Source of the DNA: Aphelidium insulamus
Taxonomy: Eukaryota > Aphelidiomycota > Aphelidea > Aphelidiaceae
Direction of reading: 5' to 3'
Length of the DNA stretch: 64,000 nucleotides
Assembly (NCBI GenBank): GCA_036784855.1
Contig: JAZDSV010000002.1
Span: 1 to 64,000, forward strand
Shown here: piece by piece, positions 20,281-32,014 of the stretch
Layout: each line of letters starts with the position of its first letter
Position numbering within the stretch: position 1 is the first letter of the stretch
Made by a program: the position numbers and the translations under genes
Notes under the pieces: model-generated
Seen by the model: only the letters and a program-made list of their open reading frames with translations
Told to the model about the DNA's origin: nothing
Database searches by the model: none

Positions 20281-21483
20281 TATTTTTTTGTTAAATTCTT
20301 CTGTATACTCCTGACCCGAATAATTCGTTATCAGGATACATAGCCCATGACACCTCTATTTTTCCCACTAAATTAATTGATATTGCCCTGGTATGGTATG
20401 AAACAACGACAACAACTGTGATCTCATGTCCAACATCGTCACTCTTCACTTTAAATGCTTGAGGCTCCTATGTACAGTGGCACCGTCACATTTGATGCGC
20501 CAATCATGTGCCGACCTTGACCGAATGTAATAAGGGTCAAATATAAAAGCAACTGGGTGGCCGACTCAGGGAGACGCTGCTGCAATAAGGCGTAAATTTA
20601 ATAGTGCTGATTATTCCCATTGTACAGTAACTTGGCCACTACAATCCAATCGCGTAGTTATAGATTGCTCTTTGACACATTAGAATCACGCTGCATAAAC
20701 TGCACGTGTAAATAGCATATCATCTTACAGTTAAACCCAACACCGTTACCTAAAACACCAGTCTCACTCACTTACTCTCCAACGCGCCATGCCTGCCTTC
20801 TCACCGGCCCAGTAATCATAACTACGTGTACCCGGACGACTCGACGCGCACAGCTCGCACTGGATCCACAGTTTTGCCAATGTATTTGCCGGCACCTCTA
20901 GCACACTCATATATATCATATTGCACACTGCCATTGGTAAAGCTGCAATATTCCCACAAGCTGCTCCAACTAGTATGCTGGAAATGAGATCACACTAATC
21001 AACAGACTGCATATTGATTTCTGAACAATATGCAGTCTTTTAGCAAATCATCTTGTCAAAGTTGTTGTTAAAGCCTAGTTTATTAATCTGCAATGCCTAT
21101 GTAAGAAATCTGCTTTAAAAGTAAGGTGGTGGATCTCAACAATATTGGCACCCTACCAGCATTGCTTTTTCTTTTTTTGGGTTGTAGTACCACGTCACAA
21201 ATTAGGCCCCTCAGCACCAAGTCAACTTAATCCTCAGCCCTTCCATTAAGTGACAATTATATCATGCTTACCCATACACTTTGTAAATTCCACGGGAGGA
21301 AGCATCCACGTGTTACACACGGGACATGGTCAGCGCAACCACGGTGCTTTCAAACGACCCCTGGAATCCCATCCTTTGAAGGCCAAGCTAGGGCGTCATT
21401 GTGAATACCTATGCTGCCTGCACACCTCGCAGTGCTCTGAAAGCTGTGCTGTATAATATAAGTTAAACTGCCATCATACAACA
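20281..21483. other. Intergenic, about 1.2 kb, with a pseudogene fragment
   Basis: Apart from the pseudogene fragment at 20770-20910 I see no gene. A C/T-rich run (ctttttctttttttgg) lies near 21168. Confidence 0.4.
20770..20910 (+). pseudogene. Fragment related to exon 1 of the 44639 gene
   Basis: The stretch matches the leader and exon 1 of the gene at 44639: the start context cgccatgcctgccttct, then cgtgtacccggacgactc, then a gcactggatcc segment matching gctggatccgcag, and gccggcacc. Indels and an early stop (after ATG GCC-type MPAF) break the frame. The similarity stops near the exon-1 splice site. It is therefore a decayed partial copy. Confidence 0.8.
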
Positions 21484-21556
21484 GCTCGGCTGGCGAAATG
21501 GTCATCGCGTCAGACTTCGGATCTGAAGGTTGCAGGTTCGAGTCCTGCGTCGGGCG
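21484..21556 (+). tRNA. tRNA-Arg (anticodon TCG)
   Basis: The acceptor pairs GCTCGGC with GTCGGGC through two wobble pairs. The anticodon stem is TCAGA/TCTGA with loop CTTCGGA (anticodon TCG). The T-arm is GCAGG-TTCGAGT-CCTGC. A TTTTTT terminator follows. Confidence 0.92.
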
Positions 21557-21902
21557 TATTGTTTTTTGACTTTTTGTCATCTTTGATCACTTTGGAATCA
21601 TCACGGAATACATGTGCCAGATCACGCCATGATATTAGCAGCTTTTCCCTCTATATCGCTTCAGCAGCCGACAAGCTTCATTTCATTCATCAAGTTTCAA
21701 AAATGAAGCTTGAGCGTTTTTCCACAGCCGTGCTTGCAGATAAATACAATACATCGTAATGATATGCAGTGCACGCATGGGTATTGCCTCACAAGCTCCG
21801 GCGGTCAAAACAGAGCATACAGAGCAAACATGGTTTTCAATTAGACATGATGTAAAATATCGATGCATGATAATTATAATGTTAGTCATACTGGGCAGCA
21901 GT
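21557..21902. other. Spacer between the tRNA-Arg copies
   Basis: No gene seen. The tRNA bodies on either side are similar but this spacer is unique within the window. Confidence 0.35.
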
Positions 21903-21975
21903 GCTCGGCTGGCGAAATGGTCACCGCGCCAGACCCCGGATCTGGAGATTGCAGGTTCGAGTCCTGCGTCGGGCG
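21903..21975 (+). tRNA. tRNA-Arg-like (anticodon CCG, C at position 33)
   Basis: This is a close copy of the tRNA at 21484 with intact acceptor, D, anticodon (CCAGA/TCTGG) and T stems. The anticodon loop is CCCCGGA, giving anticodon CCG, but position 33 is C instead of the almost invariant U. A T-run follows. It may be a functional but unusual tRNA-Arg(CCG) or a tRNA pseudogene. Confidence 0.7.
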
Positions 21976-21983
21976 ACTTTTTG

Positions 21984-22150
21984 AACGCCAAACTTTAATT
22001 TACACACGCGTCACAATATGCCCGACGCCAAAACGCCAAACTTTAATTTACACACGCGTCACAATATGCCCGACGCCAAACACCTTTATTTTACACACGC
22101 GTCACAAAATGCCCTTATTTTACACACGCGTCACAAAAGGCCCGACGCCA
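21984..22150. repeat. 48-bp minisatellite, two full and two partial units
   Basis: Units begin aacgccaaactttaattt and share tacacacgcgtcacaa and gcccgacgcc. The first two units (21984 and 22032) are identical over 48 bp; two shortened units follow. The array begins 8 bp after the tRNA-Arg(CCG) copy, and its gcccgacgcc word is nearly the reverse complement of that tRNA's 3' end. The ELP6 stop codon lies inside the last unit. Confidence 0.9.
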
Positions 22151-23073
22151 AACCCTTGCCAAACACACGTATGCTGCCAGCGGATACTTTGTAGTGCATT
22201 TCACTCCCTTTCCACTTGTCGCCAATGCTAGCCACAGCACGTCCGCCGCGCATGAGCGCAAGCTATTCAATTTTTAGTATGTGTATGTACTACAAGAGCA
22301 ATTATGCAAGTAACCGAGTACAACCTGTCCATCGATTTCTGGTGAAGTTCCCGTTGACAACTTTCTGCAGCGGAGTACATAGTCGCTGTTATGCAGCAAA
22401 AGCCGCAAGACATATTCGTATTCGGGTGGCTGCGTTGCCCACTGGTCCGTGTGCATAAGGTGAACAATGCTGCGCGCGTCGCTCGACCACCAGGCACGCA
22501 ATACATGCACCACTGAGTCTAGCAACATCCCGCTCTCCAGCAGTAAACCAACATCATCCACCAGCAGCACCGTTTCCCTGTCCAGCGACTCGGCACAGGC
22601 CAGAAGCGCCGTATTCTTTATAGCCGCGAAAGCTGCCGCGTAATCACCTTCAGCACGACAGTTGACGATTTCCGAACGGCCGACTGCGACTATCGCCACG
22701 CTGTCCACCGTCTCACTGGCTAGCAGGCCCTGAACAGCGTGAGCAGTGATCGATGTGGCGGGTGAGTGGAGGCTGGTGGCTGGGACTGGAGAGCCCCCAC
22801 CGGCAGCCTGCGCCAGCCACACACGCGTCAACCCCACCACCTCTACACTTCACCCACCATCGATACTGAACGGCGCAAAAAGTCTTGAAAGTAGTGGGCG
22901 TCGCGGTGCAGCGACAGGACCACTACTCTGGTGGCAGGCGAATTGTCTCGTAGCGCGCCCAGCAGCAAGTGGCCCAAAAACACGCTCCCATCGGCACCGG
23001 CATCATCCAGCACGGTGGCGACAGCTGTGGCATGACCGCGCCGCGGTGGCAGCAGGTCATCGATAGGTTGCAT
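22131..23073 (-). CDS. ELP6: Elongator complex subunit Elp6
   Basis: Elp6 forms the Elp4-Elp5-Elp6 RecA-like ring of Elongator, which is needed for mcm5/ncm5 side chains on wobble uridine 34 of tRNAs. Exons 22849-23073, 22322-22807 and 22131-22262 give 280 residues. Supporting segments: MQPIDDLLPPRRGHATAVAT, a P-loop-position strand SVFLGHLLLGALRD, VVVLSLHRDAHYFQDFLRR, VLLVDDVGLLLESGMLLDSV, SIVHLMHTDQW, YVLRCRKLSTGTSPEIDGQV, and the closing MHYKVSAGSIRVFGKGLAS. As usual for Elp6 no classical Walker A is visible. Both introns are GT-AG. The last residues and the stop come from the minisatellite. The ATG is 34 bp from that of WDR6 on the other strand. Confidence 0.82.
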
Positions 23074-23107
23074 CTGCTAATCAGTCCCTAAAAGGTCAAG
23101 GCGGAGT

Positions 23108-26100
23108 ATGTCAGCGGAGTGGGATGGCGCAGATGGTGACGGTGCCTCTACGGGACTCGTGCCGCGGCTGGCAGTTACGCGCGATTCCTTCATGGGCCAG
23201 GTAGCGGCCGCAGAGTTTGCTCTCGGAGGCACCGTACTGCTTGCAGGTGTGTAGATAGGTGTCCGGTATCGCGCTGTGCTCAACTCACCCACCGGCAGCC
23301 ACCGGGCCCTACGTGAAGGTGTACGGCGTGGCCACCGGCGAACTTTTGTGCGATGTATATGCCTTGTCCGGCACTCAGATACTTGGTCTGCGCGTGCAGC
23401 ATGATACCGCGGGTCATCGGGCACGGTCGTCTGGCGCCACGACCGTGGACGCGGGATCGCTGAAAAGTCGGCAACTGGTCGTGCTAGCATTCGGCTCACG
23501 CAATCTCTCCGTGCTAACCATTCACGTGGACTATGCGACGACTGCCGTGGAAGTTTGTGGTTCCACGGCGCTTGCCGCGTCTGTGGAGCGTATTTGTGAG
23601 CACGGCCCGTTTCCCGACTGGATAAAGGATGTCGCGTGGATTCCGGCGCCCGCATCCGACGGTGCCCATCCGCATCCACGGACGCAGCGCGGCTTGGGGA
23701 GACAGCATGACACCCACCCACTGGCACGGCATGGCACGACGAGACAGCAGGACACCCACGCACGGGAGCAGTACAGCACGCCAACGCAGAGACTTGATGG
23801 TGATGATAATGCACAGGGAAATGCAGCTGTGGATTGCAAGTTTACGATAGCGCTCGTGTATGCGCACAATTTTATCGAGATTCGGTGTCTGGACTTGACC
23901 GCCGCTGACAACAGTCTGCTGTGGCGCCGAAACTGTGAGGTCAAGTGTTTGCTCTACTCTGCGCGCATTCAAACCACTCCTCCGCCTTCTGTCTGCCAAG
24001 TTGTGGTTGCGGTTGGCACGGTATTCAATCAGGTGCACCTGTGGACGGCGACGGTGGATCAGGATGGCGACTGCGCCGTCCAAGCGCAGTTTGTCGGCCA
24101 TGAGGGCGTGATATTCAGCGTGCGATACTCGGCGGATGGCACCCAGTTGGCATCGGTATCAGACGACAGAACGGCTCGTTTGTGGTCTATTGACGGCAGT
24201 AATGCTCCAGTGATACTTTACGGACATTCGGCTCGCGTGTGGGACTGCATAGTGACCGGGGAGCATGCCGTCACAATATCAGAGGACTGCTCGTGTCGCG
24301 TGTGGGATCTAACTACGGCGCGAACCATATATAAATGTTCTGGACACAGCGGCAAGGGCATTTGGGCACTAGCGCTGTCCCAAACCCATGTGGTAGGTGT
24401 GCCCTTTACACATACGTACTTCATCTCACATGATTTTTTCATAGGCGACCGGCGGCAACGACCATGGTATATGTTTACGCGAGTGGCTGCCGATGGTGGG
24501 CGAGTCGGAGTGGGCGACATTTGAGACGAAGTACATTCTCCCGCCGGGTAATGAAGTTGTGCCTCGTAAACAAAAAGTGGCGAAAATGGCGCCCATCACC
24601 CGAATGGCTGTCAGCCACGACGGCATTTTTGCCGTATGCAAGAATGGCACACTACACGTCGCCACCGCAAATCCCGGTCGCCCGCTGCCGCCCACTCTAT
24701 TCACATATGCAGCCGATAATAATTATTGTGGTTCAAACTGCGTGTCACTCACCGTGTCCGACTGCGGTACGTTAATGGCATGTGGCGATATAGCGGGCGG
24801 AATCGCCGTGTATGCTTGCGGGTCTTACCGAAAATTGGTGCATCAAACAGCTTGTTGGCACGGGAAAATATTTTCACTGCGCCTCTGTAGTCGGGGGCAC
24901 AATGATTCGTGGCAATTACTTGTTATCGGACAGCAGCAACTGCCAGTGCAGACTGCCGATGAGTCATTACTTTGCGTTCGCTCGTTTATCCTCACCCAAA
25001 GTTGCCGCAATGGAGAATGGGAAATGAACTCTGGTTTGGATTTCAAATTGCAGACATATGACGTGTATCCAGCAAGCAAAGCGGATTCTGCAGTCGGTGG
25101 ACTGCCACTTGCAATGTCCGTCGCCCTCACCGACTTCAGTTCACATGGCTTAGCACCGTTGTGCGCTGTCGGGCTGCGACACGGCGCCATTGCCGTGTTT
25201 AACGCCCTGACTGGATCACAGCTTGTTTACTTAACTGGAGCACATCACCGTGATGCAGTCTCCGACTTGAAGTTTTTACCGTGCTCCGTTAGCGGCACTG
25301 ACTATTCAATGCTTCTGTGGTCATGTGGTCGCGATGGCTTTGTTCGACTGAGCCGTCTTGAGTGGTGTTCTGACTCGGATGGTCGGAGGATGCTTGATGT
25401 GTCAGAGCTGCACCTGAAGCGTCTTACAAAAGGCTGGGTCGACGCGGTGAGTTGCATCACAGAGATGCTCAGCGCGCTCATTTCACACACTAACAATATC
25501 TAGATTAGCGTGTGCCGCCAGAGCGGAGATGTATTATTTGGTTACTTTTGGGACAAGAGATTTACCGTACATAACCACTCGAGCGGCCACGATTTGTTTT
25601 CCGTGTCGTGCGGGGGTGGAAACAGGCAATTTTATATGCGCGTTCGCGATGTTGATAGCGGTTCGATGGTGCAGTTTACGTATTTGCGATGCAACGTTGT
25701 GCACCAAGTCACACACGTACACTGCACCCAGGATGGGCCTCGCCGCGCTGTGCAGTACCTGAATGACGGCAAACTGGCTGGCAACGGATGCGTATTTCAT
25801 GGACGTGAGACGCGTTGCGTGCTCCGGGTCGATATAGACGGCCAAGAGCTGCTGGCAACGGGCGGCGAGGATTGCTCTGTAGGCATTTATCAGCAAGTTG
25901 TACAACCGAGTAATAAGAGTGTACGTGATACACTGCGTCCTCTACGACTCGTTGCATCGCTGCAAAAACACTCGTCATGCGTGTCCGACATCGGCTGCGT
26001 GAAAATCGCTAGCCGTACACACCGACAGCGATTATTGTTTTCGTGCGGCGCATGTGAAGATATCCGCGCCACACTCGTAACCTTGGAGCAGGATCCGCGC

Positions 26101-27158
26101 GGAATATCGGCTGTTCAGCTTTCGATGTGCCCGTTGGTGTCGTCGTTGCCAGATACACGCGTAATGTCTGTCGCCGCCGTTCCCGTGGCAGAAATATTTC
26201 CTGGTAGGTCATTCTGCGACCGCGCAATGAAACACGGCGTTATTTTGGCGGCCGTTTATTCGGATTCGAAGCTACGTCTCTGGCTGTACGATGACAGTGA
26301 TGATCGCCGCTTCTACATTGTCGGCAGCGGAGAAAATAAGCGCGATGGGCGGTGCTTTCTGTCGGTTAGGCAATGGCCAGTAGCCACTCGAGGGACATGC
26401 TGTTTTATTACTGCTGACACCGGTGGCTATATAACAGTCTGGAATGTCACGGATGATATACGAGCATTCATGGACGAGTATTCAAATACGAACACAATGA
26501 ATGCCGTTCGAAAGGTAGATCGACTCTCCAGTGGGCCCATACGGGTGCAGTCACGTCACAATTACCGCCTTTCGGACCAATGTGTCACTGCCAGATTACG
26601 GCGCCACCAGTCAGGGGTCAAATCGATGGACGCCTTGATGCTGCCACGCCGTGCAGATTTGCCCGGTTCATCACAGCGCTGTTTGGTCATGGTGGCCACG
26701 GGCGGCGACGATAATGCCGTACGTTTGGCCACCATATGTGGCGATTCGTGTACAATAGTTCACGAATATAGTATTCCCGCGAACGTGCACGCATCCTCTG
26801 TACAAGGTGAATCTTTATTGTTCGCGTACCACACATTTCTCCTCTTAATTCTCATTGTAGCTGTGCAGCTGGTTCAGGCTCTTGATGCTGTCTTTCTGCT
26901 AACTGTAGCTCTGGACCGGCGCTTGATTGTGTGGCGAGTACGCGGCGATGCAATTGAGCGCACAGACACAATTTTTGTTGACGTACCAGACGTCAGCGAT
27001 ATGTCTGCCTGGCTGAACGCCGACCAGTACGTAGAAAGTGTACTTGGCATCGTTATCCACTATCCACGTGTTTAATACCAATTTGCAGCACAGCAATCAA
27101 TGTGGTGATCACAGGAGTGGGATTACAGCGGTTCTCGCTGCATATTATTCAATCCTGA
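23108..27158 (+). CDS. WDR6: WDR6/Trm734 (Rtt10) WD-repeat protein
   Basis: WDR6/Trm734 is the large beta-propeller partner of the Trm7/FTSJ1 methyltransferase for 2'-O-methylation at tRNA position 34. Exons 23108-23246, 23299-24392, 24445-25446, 25504-26806, 26861-27026 and 27089-27158 give 1257 residues, all GT-AG and in frame. The start MSAEWDGADGDGAST was chosen because the first intron restores AEFALGGTVLLA-ATGPYVKVYG. Typical WD repeats include GHEGVIFSVRYSADG with SVSDDRTARLWS, GHSARVWDCIV with SEDCSCRVWDL, and GHSGKGIWALALS with ATGGNDHGICLREW, followed by C-terminal repeats and INVVITGVGLQRFSLHI, the family's typical end. Length fits the family (about 1000-1200). Confidence 0.9.
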
Positions 27159-27268
27159 CCCGCACTGAACCGTGCACAAATTCAGCTTTGCCTAGAGGAA
27201 TATCATGGATCCCCGCACGGCGGCATGGGACTGATGGAGCAATAGATATAGATTATATTGCGGCAGGA

Positions 27269-27610
27269 TTACAGTTGCCGTTGCTTGTGACGCGGATTCG
27301 CCGTGCAATACACATACCACTTCTTGTTCTTCTTCCTTCGCACATAGCAATGTTCGCACCGTTTCTTGATGGAGCTTTTAACCTTGAATTGACGCGATAG
27401 CATCAAGGCTGCGAGTGGTAGCATGGCTGGAGTGGAGCTTGGCACGGGTGCCACGGTGCCACGGCTTTGCCGACCTGCGATTCTTGGCGCGACAGCCAGA
27501 CACATGAATGTACGCGTCAGAGAGGAAATTCCACTGGTTAGCGGTGCAGAAATGGCACTGACGCGTGGTGATGGTACGCCACGGCCCGCGAGGACGCGTA
27601 GAGCTAGCAT
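27269..27610 (-). CDS. Mitochondrial large-subunit ribosomal protein bL36m
   Basis: The last 39 residues ([14 protein letters not shown] to NPRHKQRQ) are a complete bL36 with its Cys-Cys-Cys-His zinc ligands (RCEHC...YC...PRH). About 75 preceding residues rich in Arg, Ser and Ala with no acidic residues form a plausible mitochondrial presequence ([20 protein letters not shown]). It is single-exon and lies downstream of WDR6 in convergent orientation. Confidence 0.9.
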   Translation of the reverse strand: MLALRVLAGRGVPSPRVSAISAPLTSGISSLTRTFMCLAVAPRIAGRQSRGTVAPVPSSTPAMLPLAALMLSRQFKVKSSIKKRCEHCYVRRKKNKKWYVYCTANPRHKQRQL

Positions 27611-27712
27611 GTACCGGGCAGCGAGTGATTGCAGTACTACAAATTGCCTATTACCCTGAACAATGCACTTGGATCATAATATATATTACATCAACGCAAC
27701 GCCGCAAACTCA

Positions 27713-28904
27713 TTAAAAGTCCTCGTCGAGACTGAATTTCTTCTCCATCTGCGACGTCATCACACCCGCCTTCTGGTACTCGGACACGCGTTTCTCGAAA
27801 AAGTTTGTCTTTCCCTGGAGGGAAATTAAATCCATAAAGTCGAAAGGGTTTTCGACCTTGTAGTGCTTTGGAAGGCCAAGTGCAACCAGCAGACGGTCCG
27901 CGACGAACTCAATGTACACTTTCATCAGTGTTGCATTCATGCCGATGAGACTGACAGGCAGCGCCTCGACGAGAAACTCTTGCTCGATAACAACAGCTTC
28001 AACAATAATCTGCAGCACCGTCTCTGCGGTTGGGCGGTTGCGCAGCAGACTGAACAGTAGGCAGGCAAAATCCGTGTGCAGTCCTTCGTCGCGGCTGATT
28101 AACTCGTTTGAGAACGTCAATCCCGCCATTTTGCCGCGCTTCTTCAGCCAATAGATGGATGCGAATGCTCCTGAAAAGAAGATCCCTTCGATGGCAGCGA
28201 ATGCAACCAGACGCTCTCCAAAGTGTGATCGCTCGTCGCTGATCCAACGTAGAGCCCAGTCGGCCTTCTTTTTAATGCAAGGAACTAAATGTCAACTAGG
28301 CAATACTTAAGTAAAGCGTGCACGTACTATTGTCGGTCGCATTGAACAGATAGTCACGCTGGGCCGGATCTCGGATATACGTATCGATTAGCAAGCTGTA
28401 CATCTCCGAGTGAATGTTTTCAATCATAATTTGAAAGCCGTAAAAGCAGCGCGCTTCCGGCACCTGCACCTCTTGACTGAATCGCTCGACAAGGTTTTCA
28501 TTGACAATGCCGTCGCTTGCAGCAAAGAACGCCAGAATGTGAGACACAAAGTATCGCTCGTCATCCGTCAATGACTCCCAGTCGCTGGCATCTTTCGACA
28601 GGTCCACTTCTTCGGCCGTCCAGAAGGACGCCTCGGCCTTTTTGTACATTTGCCAGATCTGCATTTATGTGATGTATGTAACTGTGGCATATAGGGAATA
28701 TTTGGATCAGCCTACGTCGTGGTACTTTATAGGAAATAAGACGAATCTGTTGGGGTTCGGAGTAAGAAGTGGCTCATCGACGGCAGCAATGCCGGCTGGC
28801 TGGGTGAGGTCAATGCCGGCAATTTTGGCCGCGAGCTGCTTGCGTGGCGACACTGTTTCAGCGGCGGACCGAGGCTGTAAGTCGGTACTGGCGGTCATTT
28901 TCAA
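27713..28904 (-). CDS. RNR2: Ribonucleotide reductase small subunit (R2)
   Basis: R2 holds the diiron-tyrosyl radical used by class I ribonucleotide reductase. Exons 28716-28904, 28328-28658 and 27713-28284 join in frame through GT-AG introns. Segments: [32 protein letters not shown] (ligand Asp), [33 protein letters not shown] (Glu and Glu-His ligands), [43 protein letters not shown], and a C-terminal FSLDEDF, which is the R1-docking tail. The start is ATG 28904 (MKMTAST) or 28898 (MTAST). The N-terminal extension is ordinary for fungal R2. All ligands visible are intact. Confidence 0.96.
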
Positions 28905-29595
28905 GCGATTTTGGTCGGTAAAGTGGGCACGGAAGGGACGACGAGCGAAATGCGTATGAGAAAGTGCAAGTGCAGTGCAGAACGGCTAATGTGAAAGAGA
29001 AACGCGACGAGTGCCGATCGGGGGCAAACAGCAACAACAAAACAAAAATGTTCGTGACGTCACTGTTTAATTGGCGCGTCCCTTTCTTCGCTCCTCAATT
29101 ACATATGTATGTAGCACTGCAAGTTATTGACCCGGCACTGCAACTTGTAAATAGACACAACAGTTAATACTGTGTGAACAGCCATGCGAGATAGTCACCG
29201 CGATTATGAGAGATTTAACAATGTTGAACCTTTTGAGTGATATAACCAGTAGGGCATTGAGACCGTTATACACTAGACTACGCAAAACGTTGCACATATT
29301 TATGCAAATTGTGGTAAAAAATAAGCGCAATTTAGCACGATAAGCGAAAATAGCATCATGAACACCGCCCTTGCAGGCAAGCGAATGCTTCTTAGCGCCC
29401 CAAACCGTGGATATTCTTGCAACACTTATTTAACGTCAACATATGAAAAACCAGTTTTTTTGTATGATACCGCTGGCATATATTTCAGTATGTATTTGCG
29501 GCATGCAAGTATGTAGTAAAAAGTTCTTACTTGCAAAGATCTTACTACATACATACTGCAAAGGTTCTTACTAAGATCTTTCAGCTACGAAAAAG
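28905..29595. other. Intergenic, about 0.7 kb
   Basis: No gene seen. It contains a pair of related words around 29505-29580 (agtaagaa and ttcttact blocks with cttactacatac) capable of pairing. It serves as divergent promoter space for RNR2 and the GOST gene. Confidence 0.4.
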
Positions 29596-31573
29596 ATGCG
29601 AATCATTCAGTCAGCCGTGGTTGCGGCAGCTGGTGTAGCTCTGAGCCATGCTCGCACTTTGGGTCCTATTGTAACGCCACTTCATTGCTGACACATTAAA
29701 CTCATTGCTGGCAGAGTTATGGGCCCTCTGGTTCCAATATGCCTATCGACTGCTTCCCGATGTGGAGTCGTTCGGCGATTCCCGGTGGCTCCGTCCCGTC
29801 GATTCAGGGCACGTGTAGCAGCGTAACGTGTATCGCCATTCTCGCTTACTGCCGCAGCCTATTTTGCCCTGCAGGGAGATGGTAGCAATGGTGCAGCCGG
29901 CCGAATAGCTGTCCTTTTGTTCGAGTACGGCGACATGAAGTATTTGGGCGTGCGCGCCCCCAACTCGACCCAGAACGACGATCGGGTTTGTTGGCTGCTA
30001 GATATGTACAGGGCGCGCATGCATAATTAAACCGTTTGCAGCGCTATCTGGAATGTGACGCCGATGCCATCGCCTTACAACTGTGCCAGGAGGGAGACAT
30101 TGGCAAGTTTCTGATCGAGCCACTCTCTGACATGGCCGTACCGGGGCAACTTCGTCACGGCCATATTCTGTCGGAAGTAATCGATGTAAACGACACCGCT
30201 TCTCCAGTAGTATCGCAGGTTACTTATACGCCGTACCAAACTGGATTTTATTGTGCATACCTGCGCTATGTCTCGGGAAGCGATGTAAATTTGGAGGTGC
30301 AAGTAGTCAACCCATACGGCTATTTGCCCGGCGAAAAGTATCCTCTGCTGCCGGTGAGAGAGCGGTTATCTTTAGTAACCGTTAATGCCACGCTAGTTTT
30401 ACGGTGCAGTGGCCTTGTTCTACTTGGTTGTTGGGCTTGGATGGGTGGTGAAGTCGGCGTTGCATTGGCGCGAAATATTGCCCGTGCAAAACTATATTGC
30501 TGCGCTGATATTTTTGATAATGTTGGACTACTCATTTCTTTATGGACTTTACGAAAATTGGAATAGCAGTGCAGATTCGCTCGCTTGTACGTTGCCATGT
30601 GTGTGTTTATATCATAGGTGCTTAGGTGATGCAGCAAATGGGTTGTTGTTTACCTCTATTGTTATCGGTGCCGCGCGAAATGCCGCGTCATTCTTCGTGC
30701 TGCTTATTGTGTCGATGGGGTACGGTGTGGTCAGGCCGACACTCGGAACCGAAATGCGCAAAGTAATTGCGTATGGCATAATGTTGTTTTTCTGCTACGT
30801 GATATACTCGGTCGGGCTGTATCTGGACAATCGTGACAGCTTTTTCACGATGCTTCTTACTGTCTTGCCGTTATCGGTGGCATTGACCATGACTTTTACG
30901 GCCATATTGAACGCTCTACAATCAACGCTGGAGCACTTGGAGGCTCGCAGGCAAACTTACAAAATAGCAATGTATCGCTGGCTGTGGAGAATGCTCGCGG
31001 CTGCTGGCGTACTGATGCTGATCTTCATTCTGGCGTCTACAGTCATCTTTCAGTATTCGCGCGATGAAGACTGGTATGCACAGAATTGGGGATCTTTGTG
31101 GTTTTTCAAAGGTTTGTCATTCTCGCCCATGCTTCTACACTCAACACCACGTATGACGTACAGAGGGATGGACAAACTTGTTGTACGCCTTTTTCTTTGT
31201 CGCAATTTCAATGCTGTGGCGTCCTACATCCAACAATGCCAGATATGGACTGGAAGAATTGTCGGATGGAACTATGGAAAATTATGACTTGGAGATGGCG
31301 GCTGCAACGGGAACCGACGTCTTTTCCGGGCCACAACAGCGCTCGTCGCGTTCCCCCGAGCGAGACGGCGACGGCGGCAAAAGTAAGGTGTTATACGATG
31401 CCGGCGAAGATGAGAATAATCCTCCTGCTGGCTCGCCGGCTCCCGCGAAAAAGGATTTGTATTCTATTGACTACGATGGAGAAAATACAACCGATGACGA
31501 TGACGTGCAAGGGGAGTTCTCGGGAATGACGCTGGCGACTAGCCGCGGTGACGGCTTCTCCAAGCTTCAGTAA
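29596..31573 (+). CDS. GOST-type seven-TM Golgi protein (Ptm1/GPR107/TMEM87 family)
   Basis: Members are Golgi/post-Golgi seven-helix proteins with a luminal GOLD-like domain, implicated in trafficking. Exons begin 29596-29670, 29715-29814, 29858-29985, 30042-30353 and 30410-31111, with the last from about 31163. A signal-peptide-like start (MRIIQSAVVAAAGVALSHA) leads to a luminal domain with DCFPMWSRSAIPGGSVPSIQ, AVLLFEYGDMKYLGV, and CDADAIALQLCQEGDIGKFL. The membrane part includes VALFYLVVGLGWVVKSALHW, SFFVLLIVSMGYGVVRPTLG, VIAYGIMLFFCYVIYSVGLY, and WTNLLYAFFFVAISMLWRPT followed by NNARYGLEEL, as in the family. The cytosolic tail is acidic and Ser-rich. A 39-nt stretch at about 30590-30628 may be an in-frame intron. 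Confidence 0.88.
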
Positions 31574-31606
31574 TAAAACCATACGCAGATTATGTAATAG
31601 AGCCGA

Positions 31607-31936
31607 GTGATTTGTCCAGCGAAGCACACGGACGGCAAACAAAAATTGATTTATAAGGGGAAAGATTTTGACAAAACAAAAAATCTGTCTGAAGACTGTC
31701 GGCGCGAGGGTCTCCTGTTCTCACAATTTGTGGTCACTAACACTGGCATATTCGGTCAGCGGGCTCTACAGATTGTGCGAACTATTGACGTGGGGATTGC
31801 ACAGCGCTACGGCATGAAGGAATGTCTTGCTATACACCGGGCACATCAGAGGCTGCAATTCATCACAATGCAGCAAATCGGTCAGGCCATTGTTGATCGA
31901 ACTCGCCAGCTGGGACGTTCTGGACTGCCAATTTAA
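31607..31936 (+). pseudogene. Possible C-terminal fragment of a retroelement ORF
   Basis: The open frame lacks an ATG start. The segment EGLLFSQFVVTNTGIFGQRA followed by GIAQRYG and HRAHQRLQFITMQQIGQAIV resembles the conserved tail of many retroelement-derived reverse-transcriptase proteins (a final helix pair ending in an R..+.S/QF-type segment). That match is from memory and weak. It lies right after the GOST gene and before tRNA-Ile; it could be a remnant integrated near a tRNA. Confidence 0.35.
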
Positions 31937-32014
31937 TTGTAAATAAAGCTGGTCAAAGGTAAAAAAAACAACAAAAAATTATACTTAATATGATTTACAG
32001 AGTGAAAAAGCAAA

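Noticed and set aside
21984-22150. CRISPR-like array
   Set aside because: Units are plain tandem repeats without unique spacers, and the genome is eukaryotic.
23077-23814. 245-codon minus-strand ORF over WDR6
   Set aside because: It is antisense to a clearly spliced WDR6 and shows no domain.
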